Below, in pieces: positions 1 to 9,699 of a stretch of DNA of 64,000 nucleotides (positions are counted from its first letter, which is position 1; each line of letters opens with the position of its first letter). Source of the stretch: a gamma proteobacterium symbiont of Ctena orbiculata (GTDB taxonomy: Bacteria; Pseudomonadota; Gammaproteobacteria; Chromatiales; Chromatiaceae). The notes under the pieces are model-generated. The model worked only from the letters and a program-made list of their open reading frames with translations. It ran no database searches and was not told where the DNA came from. The stretch lies in the NCBI GenBank assembly GCA_003094535.1, contig NATV01000109.1, positions 22,503-86,502 on the forward strand, written 5' to 3'. A program made the translations under genes and the position numbers.

Positions 1-482
1 CCCGCCGTTACCGCGACCGACTTGATATCGTATTCAGCGCAGGCCTTGGCCACATCGATCGCATATTCATGAAAGATCACCGGATCGTTATAGGTATAGG
101 CGACGCTCCTGCAACCCAGCTGCCTGGCTGTCTGCGCTATCGCTTCGGGTGATGCCTCATCGGCCAGGGTGTCCATCTCCCGGGATTTGCTGATATCCCA
201 GTTCTGGCAGAACTTGCAGGCAAGATTGCAACCGGCGGTGCCGAAGGAGAAGATCGGCGTGCCGGGCAAAAAGTGATTGAGCGGCTTCTTTTCAATGGGA
301 TCGATGCAGAATCCACTCGATCTGCCATAGGTGTTCAACACGATGGCGCCCTGACGGTTTTCCCTGACGTAACAGAAGCCCTGCTTCCCCTCCTTGACCC
401 GGCAATAGCGCGGGCATAGATCGCACTGGATCCGCGCCGCATCGATTTTATGCCAATATTTGGTGGGAAAATGGGTCTTCAT
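1..482 (-). CDS. amrS: AmmeMemoRadiSam system radical SAM enzyme, 3' part outside window
   Basis: This gene enters from the left edge, so only its first ~160 residues are visible and the ORF track omits it. Translation from ATG at 482 gives MKTHFPTKYWHKID, then a Cys-rich segment (CDLCPRYCRV) and the radical SAM cluster motif CNLACKFCQNW (CX3CX2C) that binds the 4Fe-4S cluster and SAM. This arrangement is characteristic of the AmrS/PflA-like family that co-occurs with AMMECR1 and MEMO proteins; its substrate is not established. It lies 35 bases downstream of hypF on the same strand, so the two are probably co-transcribed. A second part of the same system, an AMMECR1-domain gene, sits at 12090-12677; no MEMO-domain gene is in the window. 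The family call is firm; biological role is unknown. Confidence 0.85.
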   Translation of the reverse strand, partial: MKTHFPTKYWHKIDAARIQCDLCPRYCRVKEGKQGFCYVRENRQGAIVLNTYGRSSGFCIDPIEKKPLNHFLPGTPIFSFGTAGCNLACKFCQNWDISKSREMDTLADEASPEAIAQTARQLGCRSVAYTYNDPVIFHEYAIDVAKACAEYDIKSVAVTA

Positions 483-517
483 TGCGAGCTCAAGAAAAAG
501 ATCTCCTATAAATAAAT

Positions 518-2866
518 TTAGTCCGACATCAGGCTTCTTGCAGCACCGATCGCAGCCTGGCCAAGCGCCAAACCGCCATCGTTGGCGGGGACATGGCGCT
601 GTGACAGCACCTGGAACCCGGTCTCTCGCAACCGAATCGCAACAAGTTCGAAAAGCGTTTTATTTTGAAAAACACCCCCTGAGAGGGCGACTCTATCCAG
701 CCCGTGCCGATGCGCGATTTCGGCTGCGGTCTCGCAAAGCCCGTCCGCCAGGCCCAGATGGAAACGCCAGGCGATCTCTCCCCTGTCGCGACCCTTGCGC
801 AGATCCTGCAGCAGGCTTGGCCAGAAGGTTGCGCAATCGAGCAGGCAACACTCCCCATCTATCTTTCTCTGCAGATCATAGGGAGCCGAGCCGCTGTTGC
901 GATGGACCGATGCCAAGCCTTCGAGCTCGATAGCCGCCTGGCCCTCATAGCTGATCGACTCCCGGCAGATTCCCAAGAGTGCCGCCACGGCGTCGAAGAG
1001 GCGTCCGCAGGAGCTGCTGAGGGGCGAATTGACGCCACCTTCGATCATCCTCGCGAGCACCTGCACCTGTTGGCCTCGAAGCCACTCGATCGGCTCCAGA
1101 TCCCCCCACTGGGCCACCACCTGCGTCCAGCCCAGGTAGTGATTCAATTGACTGAAGCTGTTTCGCCAGGGCTGCAGGATCGCCTGGGTGCCTCCGGGGA
1201 GGGGTATGGGAGTCAGCCAAGCGACACGCTGATAGTCGATGTAGTCGGCAACCAGAAACTCGCCTCCCCAGATCGTGCCGTCAGCGCCGTAACCCGAACC
1301 GTCAAGGGCGATCCCGAGCACCTTGCCGCCCCGTAACGGCCAATCGTTTTCCGCCAGCACACTGGCTATGTGGGCGTGGTGATGCTGCACCAGAATCAGC
1401 GGTACTCCCAGCTCCTTGCTTAGATTCCCGGCGTGTTGGGTGGAGCGATAGTTGGGATGCAGGTCTGCGACCAGCCTTTGCGGTCGATGGTCAAACAGTT
1501 TCCCATAGAGTTCCAGGTTCTTTAGATAGTCCCGATAGGAGATCAGATTCTCCAGATCGCCCACATGCTGGGAGAGCATCGCCTCCCCCTCACGGGTGAG
1601 ACAGAAGGTATTCTTCAGTTCACCTCCCAGTGCCAACAGCGGCGGGGCTTGATCGAATCCCTGCGGGAGCCTGATCGATTTTGGCGCATAGCCCCGTGCA
1701 CGCCGCAGCATTCGCGGCATGCCGTCCATGATGCGCACCACCGAGTCGTCCACCCGGTTGATGATCTCCCTGTCGTGAAGCAGAAAGAGATCGGCCAATG
1801 GCTGAAGACGCGCCGCAGCCTCTCGGTTGTCGATGCATTGGGGTTCCTCGACTCGGTTGCCGCTTGTCATCACCAGGGGCCTCTCCCAGCCGGCCAGCAG
1901 CAGGTGGTGAAGTGGCGAATAGGGCAGCATGAAGCCAAGCGCGGTCTGCTGCGGCGCTATATTTTCAGGCAGCGTGCAATCTGGATTGCGGGGAAGGAGG
2001 ACGATCGGTGCGGCCGTGGCTTTCAGCAGCCGCTCCCCAGCATCACCGAGCTGACAGTAGTTTCTAATGAGGGTGCAGTCCCTCGCCATCAAGGCAAAGG
2101 GCTTGTGGTAACGCCCCTTGCGCTCACGCAGTCGGGCAACCGCTTCTTCGTTGCCGGCATCACACGCAAGGTGAAATCCACCGATCCCCTTGACCGCTAG
2201 AATCGCACCTTCGGCCAGGCGCCGTTGCGCCACCGCTATCGCATCCTCCCCCTCCAGGTCGGCGCCGACCGCCCTGCCCGACCCGTCGCTGAGCCAGACT
2301 CTCGGCCCGCACACCGGACAGGCGTTGGGTTGGGCATGAAAGCGCCTGTCCGCCGGATCGCCATACTCCGCCTCGCAGGCATCGCACATGGGAAAATGGC
2401 GCATGCTGGTATTGGTCCGGTCGTAGGGTATGCCCTCGACGATGGTCAGACGCGGTCCGCAATGGGTACAGTTGGTGAAGGGATAGCGATAGCGTCGGTT
2501 TGCGGGATCGACTATCTCCTCTCTACAGGCATCGCAGGTGGCCGCATCGGGGACGACACCGGTCTGCACCTTGCCCGAGCGGCTCTCCGTGATGATGAAC
2601 TCATCCTGCTCAGGGAGCCGCTCCATAGGCTGACGTTTCAGGGAATCGATTCTTGCCAGTGGCGGCGGCTGTGCCAGCAGCTGCTCGCAGAAGCGATCGA
2701 TCCGGAGCTGTTCCCCGCAGACATGGATCTCCACCCCCTGGCTGTCGTTCCACACCGCGCCACGAAGCCCATTCTCCCTTGCCAGGCGCCAGACAGTGGG
2801 TCGGAAACCCACCCCCTGTACCAGACCCTGAACCCGGATCTGTTCGGCGACCTCCAAACCAGACAT
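518..2866 (-). CDS. hypF: Carbamoyltransferase HypF, [NiFe] hydrogenase maturation
   Basis: HypF makes the carbamoyl group that HypE converts to the cyanide ligands of the NiFe hydrogenase active site, in the cytoplasm. At 782 aa it has the usual length and all four parts: an N-terminal acylphosphatase domain (VQGLVQGVGFRPTVW), two zinc-finger-like motifs (CDACREEI...CTHCGPR and CDACEAEY...CPVCGPR), a YrdC-like domain (AVKGIGGFHLACDA), and a Kae1-like C-terminal domain (VQHHHAHIASVLAEN and ALDGSGYGADGTIWGGE). No hydrogenase structural or other hyp genes are in the window, so the hydrogenase must lie elsewhere. A nickel uptake operon is at the opposite end. Long antisense ORFs here are shadows. 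Confidence 0.96.
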   Translation of the reverse strand: MSGLEVAEQIRVQGLVQGVGFRPTVWRLARENGLRGAVWNDSQGVEIHVCGEQLRIDRFCEQLLAQPPPLARIDSLKRQPMERLPEQDEFIITESRSGKVQTGVVPDAATCDACREEIVDPANRRYRYPFTNCTHCGPRLTIVEGIPYDRTNTSMRHFPMCDACEAEYGDPADRRFHAQPNACPVCGPRVWLSDGSGRAVGADLEGEDAIAVAQRRLAEGAILAVKGIGGFHLACDAGNEEAVARLRERKGRYHKPFALMARDCTLIRNYCQLGDAGERLLKATAAPIVLLPRNPDCTLPENIAPQQTALGFMLPYSPLHHLLLAGWERPLVMTSGNRVEEPQCIDNREAAARLQPLADLFLLHDREIINRVDDSVVRIMDGMPRMLRRARGYAPKSIRLPQGFDQAPPLLALGGELKNTFCLTREGEAMLSQHVGDLENLISYRDYLKNLELYGKLFDHRPQRLVADLHPNYRSTQHAGNLSKELGVPLILVQHHHAHIASVLAENDWPLRGGKVLGIALDGSGYGADGTIWGGEFLVADYIDYQRVAWLTPIPLPGGTQAILQPWRNSFSQLNHYLGWTQVVAQWGDLEPIEWLRGQQVQVLARMIEGGVNSPLSSSCGRLFDAVAALLGICRESISYEGQAAIELEGLASVHRNSGSAPYDLQRKIDGECCLLDCATFWPSLLQDLRKGRDRGEIAWRFHLGLADGLCETAAEIAHRHGLDRVALSGGVFQNKTLFELVAIRLRETGFQVLSQRHVPANDGGLALGQAAIGAARSLMSD

Positions 2867-2910
2867 AAAAATTACACCCTTACACTGTTAGTATTGGGAG
2901 AGTTGCATGC

Positions 2911-2925
2911 TGTTACCCGGTAACA
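2911..2925. promoter_or_regulatory. Inverted repeat in the divergent hypF/tmcA promoter region
   Basis: The 200-base gap between divergent hypF and tmcA contains TGTTACCCGGTAACA, two 6-base arms around three bases. It lies about 45 bases upstream of the hypF start, where an operator could sit. No regulator is recognised for it. The rest of the gap becomes very AT-rich towards tmcA (a TATATATA run near 3050) and otherwise shows no readable element. Confidence 0.3.
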
Positions 2926-3153
2926 GTCGAACCGGATATGAGTTTATCGATCTACAGCACCCTTTTAACCGGATAAATGTTCGAGGTTATCTCTTCTCTC
3001 TACTTTGAAAGCGGAGGAAAGTAAAGCTCATATCTAATGTATTACATTATATATATATCATAAGATACTATCATTAATAATAATTTAATATTTACAGACC
3101 TGCTTGACAGGCTCCAGAACGAGCTAACTCGGCGCCGTCACAGATCCCTCCTG

Positions 3154-5298
3154 GTGATCGCCGGAGAGCCTGCCTGGTGTTTGAATCAAGCCGCCGCGGC
3201 GCTGCATCGTCTCGACATCGGTGATTACCTTTGGATTGGGGAGCCGGCCGGTGAAGGCATACGGGCCCTGAACAACGAACAGGCACTGGGCTTCCTGGGA
3301 CAGGAGTGCGGACTGCTGGTCTACAACGCCTATGCCGGTTTCGACCCGGATGCCTTCGGCGCCGTGAGCGGAACCCTGCGCGGCGGCGGTCTGCTGCTGT
3401 TACTGACTCCACCACTGTCTCAGTGGCATGCCTACGCGGACCCCCAGGCCGAGCGGGTCAGGGTTGCCGGCTTCGAGAAGGTCGAGCTCGAGGGAAGATT
3501 TCTGCAACGGATTGCAACCATCCTGGAGAGCGACCCAAGCGCGATGATAGTGACCCCGGAGGCCGCACCCGCACTATCTGGCTACAGCGGAGAAGACACC
3601 CGACGACAACCCCCCTTCACCCATCCGCTCTGCCGCACCCGGGATCAGCTTATGGCCGTCGAAGCGGTCATCCGCGTCGTCACGGGCCACAGAAAAAGAC
3701 CTCTGGTACTCACCTCCGATCGAGGCAGAGGGAAGTCCTCCGCCTTGGGCATAGCCGCGGCGCAGCTGATCAAAACGGGCTGCCGGAAGATCCTGGTCAC
3801 GGCCCCGAGACAAGGCGCCGTGGCATCGCTCTTTGAACTGGCGGCCCGCGCCCTGCCCACGGCCGACAGCTCAGCTTTCTCCCTCCATGTTGAGGGAGGC
3901 CGCATAGACTATCATGCGCCGGACCACCTGCTGTCGGATCCTCAGACGACGGACCTCCTGCTTGTCGACGAAGCGGCGGCGATTCCAACGGTAGTGCTCC
4001 AGGGTCTGCTCGCCCACTATCCGCGCATCGTCTTCGCCACCACGGTGCACGGATATGAGGGGACCGGGCTGGGATTCAACATCCGCTTCAAGAAACATCT
4101 CGATGGGAAGATGCCGCAATGGCGGGAGATCACCCTTTCCGAACCCATCAGATGGGCACAAGACGATCCCCTCGAGCGATTGATCTTCCGCCTTCTCGCC
4201 CTTGACGCATCCCCTGCTCAGAACAGCCTGGTTGAGGATGCCCTGCCGCAAAACACAAGCCTCGAATTTCCCACCCGGGAGCAGTTGTTGCTCCACGAGG
4301 CCGACCTCAATCAGCTCTTCGGCCTGCTGGTCACAGCCCACTATCGGACAACCCCCCTCGATCTGCGTCAGCTGCTCGACGGCCCGAACCTGAGGATCGC
4401 CACGCTGCGTCATCGTGGTCTCATCGTAGCCGTGGCCCTGCTGGCCAGCGAGGGCGGCTTCACGGCAGAGACGGCCGAGCTGATCTGGTCGGGCCGACGC
4501 AGACCCCGCGGTCATCTGCTGGCCCAATCCCTCGCCGCTCACCTGGGTCTCGCCGCCGCGGCCACCCTGAAAGGGATGCGGATCATGCGCATCGCTGTCC
4601 ATCCCGCGGCACAGGGAAAGGGTCTTGGTCGCCTGCTGGTGGAATCGATACGGAAGGATGCCGAGAAACGCGGCATTGACTACCTTGGAACGAGTTTTGG
4701 CGCAACACCCGGGTTGATCGGCTTCTGGAGGTGTTGCGGGCTGCAGGCCGTGCGTATCGGCCTTCGCGCCGGGGCCAGCAGCAGCCATCCGTCGGTACTC
4801 TTTCTGCAGCCGCTGAGCTCGTCCGGGGCGACGACGGCAAAGGAGGCCAGACAGTGCTTTTCAAAACAGCTGCCCACCCAATTGGGAGATGGTTTAAACC
4901 GGCTCTCCAGCACCCTGGCAAGCTTGCTTCTGCTACATATCGACCATCGTTCACCCACCACGCTGGTACCCCAGGATTGGCTCGACCTGGTCGCCTTTGC
5001 CTTCGCCCGGCGGGGATACGAGCTCACGCTTTATGGGATTGAACTCATCACTCTCGCGGCCCTGGCCGAGGGGCTTGTCACGGGTGAGGATGCCAGGCTA
5101 CTTATCAAGCGTGTCATCCAAAAACAGTCGTGGCAGGCGTGCGCTTCAGGATCGAAGCTCTCGGGCCGCAGCGCCGTGGTGAGACGGATCCGCCGGCTCA
5201 TCGGCAACCTGGTGCTTCACTATGGCGACGATGAGATACTCAGGCTTGCCCGCCGCACCCGGGCAGGCGCGGTTCGGTCAGCGCAGGATACATCGTAG
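3154..5298 (+). CDS. tmcA: tRNA(Met) cytidine acetyltransferase TmcA
   Basis: TmcA makes N4-acetylcytidine at the wobble base of elongator tRNA-Met, using ATP and acetyl-CoA. The order is an N-terminal domain, an RNA-helicase-like ATPase with Walker A (SDRGRGKSSA) and Walker B (LLLVDEAAAIP), a GNAT acetyltransferase domain (IMRIAVHPAAQGKGLGRLL), and a C-terminal tRNA-binding tail. The GTG at 3154 is only the first conventional start. The open frame continues upstream to 3064 and reads IFTDLLDRLQNELTRRRHRSLL, which resembles the N-terminus of known TmcA proteins, so translation probably starts at a rare codon (ATT 3073, ATA 3088 or CTG 3100). An in-frame ATG at 3037 is cut off by TAA at 3061. 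Convergent with the next gene. Confidence 0.93.
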   Translation: MIAGEPAWCLNQAAAALHRLDIGDYLWIGEPAGEGIRALNNEQALGFLGQECGLLVYNAYAGFDPDAFGAVSGTLRGGGLLLLLTPPLSQWHAYADPQAERVRVAGFEKVELEGRFLQRIATILESDPSAMIVTPEAAPALSGYSGEDTRRQPPFTHPLCRTRDQLMAVEAVIRVVTGHRKRPLVLTSDRGRGKSSALGIAAAQLIKTGCRKILVTAPRQGAVASLFELAARALPTADSSAFSLHVEGGRIDYHAPDHLLSDPQTTDLLLVDEAAAIPTVVLQGLLAHYPRIVFATTVHGYEGTGLGFNIRFKKHLDGKMPQWREITLSEPIRWAQDDPLERLIFRLLALDASPAQNSLVEDALPQNTSLEFPTREQLLLHEADLNQLFGLLVTAHYRTTPLDLRQLLDGPNLRIATLRHRGLIVAVALLASEGGFTAETAELIWSGRRRPRGHLLAQSLAAHLGLAAAATLKGMRIMRIAVHPAAQGKGLGRLLVESIRKDAEKRGIDYLGTSFGATPGLIGFWRCCGLQAVRIGLRAGASSSHPSVLFLQPLSSSGATTAKEARQCFSKQLPTQLGDGLNRLSSTLASLLLLHIDHRSPTTLVPQDWLDLVAFAFARRGYELTLYGIELITLAALAEGLVTGEDARLLIKRVIQKQSWQACASGSKLSGRSAVVRRIRRLIGNLVLHYGDDEILRLARRTRAGAVRSAQDTS

Positions 5299-5315
5299 CG
5301 GTAGCCCAGGCCGAA

Positions 5316-6992
5316 TCACCCGTTTACCGCGATTATCTCCACCGGTTTGCCCCGCTTGTGCTGCTTCGGCCATACCGCATAGCGGCCGGGGGTTTCGACA
5401 CCATGGCCAAGCTGTCTGATCAGCCCCACAGCCTCCGCCGTCAGGGTAAGCAGGGGTAGTCTCCTTCGCCTGCCATCGACGACGAACCGCTCCGACTGCC
5501 CAAGCCGCTGCGCAATCCACTCCGGTGTCTTGCCGGTGGTCAGACTGAAATGGCTGTAGTCCCATAACAGCCACTCCCCGAGTACCGGCTGTTGATTCAG
5601 GTAAGGTTGTAGGAATCTTGTCAGATGACTGAACAGTGCATCGGGCTGCAGGTTGTCCCGTGCCAGACCCTCTCCGCACACCCGCATCAGTTCATCGAAG
5701 CAGTCACAAAGTGAACCTTGGAAACAGCGCGCCACCATTCCTGCCAGGGTGGTGCGCAGATGACCGCTGTTCCATAGGCGCTCCAACAGCGCTGCATGGC
5801 GCTTGAAGCGTGCAATCTCGCTGAATTCGAGTTGCGGATGGGAGAGCACCTCATAGGGTGGATCCGGATCCCATCGATATCCCAGCGCCTGGGCTTGATC
5901 CCACAGCGGTGTCCCTGGAAGCAGTTTCAAGGTCCCCAGCTGCAGGTGGTCGGCATGGAGCAGGAAGGTTCGGTCGAGCGCGCTGGCGCACTGCCGCGCT
6001 GTCTCCCCGGGGAGCCCCACGATCAGGTCGAGGTGGACCGGGTGGCGCCGCATCTCCACCAGTTGGCGGATGTTGTGCAGCGACTTGGCAATATCCATGC
6101 TTCGTTGAATGGTCTGCAAAACATCCTCATCCAGGGTTTGCAGGCCGATTTCGAACTGAAATTTGCCGGGCTGCGCCTCGGCAAAGATCGCCATCGCCTG
6201 CTGCGAGATGCGATCGGGATTGAGTTCGAGGTGAAAACGCAGTCCCGGCGGGGTGTCGGCAAAACGCTCCAGCAGTCCGCAGCTCCTCTCTTTGCCGAGA
6301 TGAAAACTGCGGTCGAGGAGTTTTACGGTTTTGTTTTCGAGTCTCGTCAACTGCTGCAGATCCTGCTCTATCCGCTGCAGCGGAAAGCTCCTCAGACGAT
6401 CCGTGGCACTGCAGCAGAAGCTGCAGCGATAGGGACAACCCCTCGATGTCTCCCAATAGACAAGGGGCCGATTCGTCTCCGCCATTCCTTCAGCAACCGG
6501 TGACGGCACCTTGTCGACAGGCAGCAGTTGGACTCGATTCTCGAGAATCGCTCCATCCGTTCGATAGACCAACCCGGAAATATTCTCTAACCCGCCTTTA
6601 CCATAAAGGATGTGACTCACCAGGTCATTGAACGCCGCCTCGCCCTCACCCCGGATGACAAAATCGAGGCTCGGTGTCTCACGCAAAAGCTGCGCCCCCC
6701 TGGGACCCGCCTCTGGTCCGCCAAACACAACGACCAGGTCGGGCAGCAACTGCTTCAGCAGTTTCGAGAGATGGATGGCCGCAGCGATATTCCACAAATA
6801 GGTGGAAAAGCCGACGATTCTCGGTTGCAGCGCCACCAACGCCTCCAGCAACGGCTGGTGATTGCTGTTGACCAGTGACTCAAACAGCCGTAACCGGTCG
6901 TAGTAGGGCTCGTGCTTGGCATAGGCCGCAATGGACTGCAGTGCCAGCGAGCTATGGCTATAACCGGCATGGAGCGCGACCAGGGCAATCAT
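5316..6992 (-). CDS. B12-binding domain radical SAM protein (DUF4080 type)
   Basis: A 558-residue cytoplasmic protein. The first ~130 residues resemble a cobalamin-binding Rossmann domain (VVVFGGPEAGPRG). The radical SAM domain follows with ETSRGCPYRCSFCCSA, whose CX3CX2C motif ligates the 4Fe-4S cluster. The C-terminal ~200 residues fit the DUF4080 domain usually found with this architecture. The reaction is unknown for this family. It is a single gene between tmcA (convergent, 17 bases apart) and the nucleotide-sugar cluster (divergent), so the context gives no substrate. The start ATG is the first residue of a typical MIALVALHAGYSHSSLAL N-terminus. Confidence 0.88.
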   Translation of the reverse strand: MIALVALHAGYSHSSLALQSIAAYAKHEPYYDRLRLFESLVNSNHQPLLEALVALQPRIVGFSTYLWNIAAAIHLSKLLKQLLPDLVVVFGGPEAGPRGAQLLRETPSLDFVIRGEGEAAFNDLVSHILYGKGGLENISGLVYRTDGAILENRVQLLPVDKVPSPVAEGMAETNRPLVYWETSRGCPYRCSFCCSATDRLRSFPLQRIEQDLQQLTRLENKTVKLLDRSFHLGKERSCGLLERFADTPPGLRFHLELNPDRISQQAMAIFAEAQPGKFQFEIGLQTLDEDVLQTIQRSMDIAKSLHNIRQLVEMRRHPVHLDLIVGLPGETARQCASALDRTFLLHADHLQLGTLKLLPGTPLWDQAQALGYRWDPDPPYEVLSHPQLEFSEIARFKRHAALLERLWNSGHLRTTLAGMVARCFQGSLCDCFDELMRVCGEGLARDNLQPDALFSHLTRFLQPYLNQQPVLGEWLLWDYSHFSLTTGKTPEWIAQRLGQSERFVVDGRRRRLPLLTLTAEAVGLIRQLGHGVETPGRYAVWPKQHKRGKPVEIIAVNG

Positions 6993-7290
6993 TTCAGTAA
7001 TATTTCAATGCTGCTTGTGTATGTCATGGAGATCAAGGTGGATGATTGGGCTGTCGTTTCCTAGTCTATTCGCTGTGTTGTCTTAATCATAGGGCAGCTG
7101 CCTCAGTGCCGGAATTCCGCTGCTTACGTAGGTAAAAATCCCTCGATTTCACCGACATGCCAAGTTATCATTTGGCACTTTTACAGGCTACCGGCCATCT
7201 TGGCGCCTTTGATCGGGCCCAGGTCTCTAGCCGGGATTTTCTCAATACCCTGACTTCAACGACTCAGGTTCGCTTTAACAAGGATAAAGT
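6993..7290. other. Divergent intergenic region upstream of tviB
   Basis: About 300 bases between the radical SAM gene (minus) and tviB (plus). It should hold promoters for both. A ribosome-binding sequence AAGGA lies six to seven bases before the tviB ATG. The ORF 7157-7486 crosses into tviB in another frame and is rejected. A TGGCAC at about 7174 lacks a matching -12 GC element, so I do not call a sigma-54 promoter. Nothing else is recognised. Confidence 0.4.
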
Positions 7291-8568
7291 ATGTTTGATC
7301 TTGGGAAAGTGCACATCGGTGTACTCGGCCTTGGTTACGTGGGACTGCCGCTGGCGGTGGAATTCGGCAAGAAGTATCCGACAATTGGCTTGGATATCAA
7401 CGAGGCCCGTGTCGCTGAGCTCAAATCGGGACAAGACAGCTCTCTCGAGGTCGAACCTGAAGAGCTGCAACAGGTGCCTCACCTGAGCTACACCAGCAAT
7501 CTTGACGAGCTAAAAACCTGCAATGTCTATGTCGTCACGGTTCCTACTCCGATCAACGAGCATAAGCAGCCCGACCTCTCACCCCTGATCGGCGCCAGCC
7601 ACGCCCTTGGCAAGGTGCTGAAAAAGGGTGATATCGCAATTTTCGAATCCACTGTCTATCCGGGTGCGACCGAGGAGGTCTGTATACCGATCATGGAAGC
7701 GGATTCGGGATTGAGATTCAATGAGGATTTCTACGTGGGCTACAGTCCGGAGAGGATCAATCCCGGCGACAAGGAGCACCGTCTGGCGACGATCAAAAAA
7801 GTGACATCGGGATCCACGCCCGAGGTGGCCGAATTCGTGGATGCGCTCTATCGTTCGATCATCACCGCCGGCACCCATAAGGCCAGCAGCATCAAGGTCG
7901 CGGAAGCCGCCAAGGTCATCGAGAATACCCAGCGCGATGTCAATATCGCGCTGATCAACGAGCTGGCATTGATTTTCAACCGCTTGGATATCGACACCCT
8001 GGAAGTGCTCGAAGCCGCCGGCAGCAAATGGAATTTCCTTCCCTTCAGGCCTGGCCTGGTCGGCGGCCACTGCATCGGTGTCGATCCCTACTACCTTACC
8101 CATAAGGCCCAGTCGATCGGATATCAGCCGGAGATCATCCTCGCCGGGCGACGTCTCAACGACGGTATGGGCGCCTACGTGGTGCACAGCGTGGTGAAGA
8201 TGATGATGAAGAGGGGGATAGCCTCCAGCAACAGCAAGGCGCTGGTTCTGGGTTTGACCTTCAAGGAGAACTGCCCCGACCTCAGGAACACCCGGGTCGT
8301 CGATATCGTCTCCGAATTCGAGGATTACGGCGCCCAGGTCGATGTCTACGATCCCTGGGTATCGGCGGAAGAGGCCGAGCAGGAGTATGGCCTGCAACCG
8401 ATCACGGATCTCAAGGCGGGCGAGTATGACGCGGTCATTCTCGCTGTCGCTCACCGCGAGTTTCAACAGATGGGAGCGGAAAAGATCCGCGCACTATGTA
8501 AAGAGAACGGGGTTCTCTTCGATGTAAAGAACATCCTTCCCGCCGCTGCGGTCGATGCAAGACTATGA
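7291..8568 (+). CDS. tviB: UDP-N-acetylglucosamine 6-dehydrogenase, TviB/WbpA type
   Basis: Oxidises UDP-GlcNAc at C6 with two NAD+ to UDP-N-acetylglucosaminuronate, a precursor of acidic capsule or O-antigen sugars. The 425 residues show an N-terminal Rossmann motif ([13 protein letters not shown]), the [12 protein letters not shown] segment, the hinge region with [15 protein letters not shown], the catalytic cysteine in [12 protein letters not shown], and a C-terminal UDP-binding domain ([16 protein letters not shown]). Length and motifs match TviB better than UDP-glucose dehydrogenases. It overlaps the next gene (tviC-like) by four bases (ATGA), so the two are translationally coupled and form the known TviB-TviC pair for UDP-GalNAcA. 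Confidence 0.93.
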   Translation: MFDLGKVHIGVLGLGYVGLPLAVEFGKKYPTIGLDINEARVAELKSGQDSSLEVEPEELQQVPHLSYTSNLDELKTCNVYVVTVPTPINEHKQPDLSPLIGASHALGKVLKKGDIAIFESTVYPGATEEVCIPIMEADSGLRFNEDFYVGYSPERINPGDKEHRLATIKKVTSGSTPEVAEFVDALYRSIITAGTHKASSIKVAEAAKVIENTQRDVNIALINELALIFNRLDIDTLEVLEAAGSKWNFLPFRPGLVGGHCIGVDPYYLTHKAQSIGYQPEIILAGRRLNDGMGAYVVHSVVKMMMKRGIASSNSKALVLGLTFKENCPDLRNTRVVDIVSEFEDYGAQVDVYDPWVSAEEAEQEYGLQPITDLKAGEYDAVILAVAHREFQQMGAEKIRALCKENGVLFDVKNILPAAAVDARL

Positions 8569-9614
8569 CAGCCTACGACGCCCTGAAGGATAGTCTGACA
8601 GCCAACCAATCGAGCTGGCTGATCACCGGCGTTGCCGGCTTCATCGGATCCAATCTGTTGGAACGTCTGTTAACCCTCGGGCAGAATGTCACGGGCCTCG
8701 ACAACTTCGCCACCGGTCACCATCACAATTTTGACAAGGTCAGGGAGGTTGTCTCGGCGAAGCAGTGGAGCCGATTCAGCTTCATCGAAGGCGATATCAG
8801 CAATCTCGACAGCTGTCGCGAGGCTTGCCATGGGGTCGATTATGTACTGCACCAGGCGGCACTGGGATCGGTTCCCCGTTCCCTTGCCGATCCCATCACC
8901 ACCAATGAAAGCAATATCACGGGCTTTCTGAATATGCTCGTTGCCGCCCGCGACGCCAAGGTCAGGCGTTTTGTCTACGCGGCGTCGAGCTCAACCTATG
9001 GTGACCACCCGGGGCTGCCAAAGGTCGAGGAGAGAATCGGCAATCCACTCTCGCCCTATGCGGTGACGAAGCTGGTCAACGAACACTATGCCCAGGTGTT
9101 TGCCCGTTGTTACGACTTTAAAACCATCGGCTTGAGATATTTCAATATCTTCGGCCGCCGTCAGGATCCCAATGGCGCCTATGCCGCGGTCATTCCGAAA
9201 TGGGTGGCCGCCATGATCGGCAATCATGAGGTCTTTATCAACGGCGATGGCGAGACCAGTCGCGACTTCTGCTATATCGACAACGCGGTACAGGCCAACC
9301 TGCTGGCTGCCACCAGCGAAAACCCGGAAGCAACAGACCAGGTTTACAATATCGCGGTCGGTGATCGCACTACGTTGAACCAGCTCTTTTCCAAGATCCG
9401 CGAGATCCTGGCGCAGAGCTACCCGCATCTGAACGAGACCGCACCCACCTACCGCGATTTCCGGGCGGGTGATGTCCGCCATTCACTGGCCGATATCGGC
9501 AAGGCAAGAGAACTGCTCGGTTATGAGCCGAGCCACAACATCGATCAGGGCCTGGCCGAGGCCATGAGCTGGTATATCGATGACCTGGCCGGCTCAGAGG
9601 CACCGTTGATGTAG
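8565..9614 (+). CDS. tviC: UDP-N-acetylglucosaminuronate 4-epimerase, TviC/WbpP type
   Basis: An extended short-chain dehydrogenase of 349 residues with the NAD motif [15 protein letters not shown] and the catalytic triad elements AASSSTYGD and YAVTK. It has the TviC/WbpP N-terminal extension (about 20 residues before the Rossmann fold) and the substrate-loop sequence [23 protein letters not shown]. It would interconvert UDP-GlcNAcA (or UDP-GlcNAc) and the galacto epimer. Coupled to tviB by an ATGA overlap. Specificity for the acid or the neutral sugar cannot be decided by eye. Confidence 0.9.
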   Translation: MTAYDALKDSLTANQSSWLITGVAGFIGSNLLERLLTLGQNVTGLDNFATGHHHNFDKVREVVSAKQWSRFSFIEGDISNLDSCREACHGVDYVLHQAALGSVPRSLADPITTNESNITGFLNMLVAARDAKVRRFVYAASSSTYGDHPGLPKVEERIGNPLSPYAVTKLVNEHYAQVFARCYDFKTIGLRYFNIFGRRQDPNGAYAAVIPKWVAAMIGNHEVFINGDGETSRDFCYIDNAVQANLLAATSENPEATDQVYNIAVGDRTTLNQLFSKIREILAQSYPHLNETAPTYRDFRAGDVRHSLADIGKARELLGYEPSHNIDQGLAEAMSWYIDDLAGSEAPLM

Positions 9615-9699
9615 TGGGACCAGATCAGCATGCTGCCGCTCTGACAGCCTGCATCAACACTCAGAGTCGTTCACGAACAAGTAATCAGGAACTCTAATC

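Noticed and set aside
460-3000. Several long ORFs antisense to hypF (e.g. 704-1336, 1565-2200, 2225-2923)
   Set aside because: No family features; hypF is complete on the other strand.
7174-7190. TGGCAC resembling a sigma-54 -24 box upstream of tviB
   Set aside because: No GC at the -12 spacing.
7157-7486. 109-aa ORF overlapping the start of tviB
   Set aside because: No ribosome site or homology and conflicts with a certain gene.
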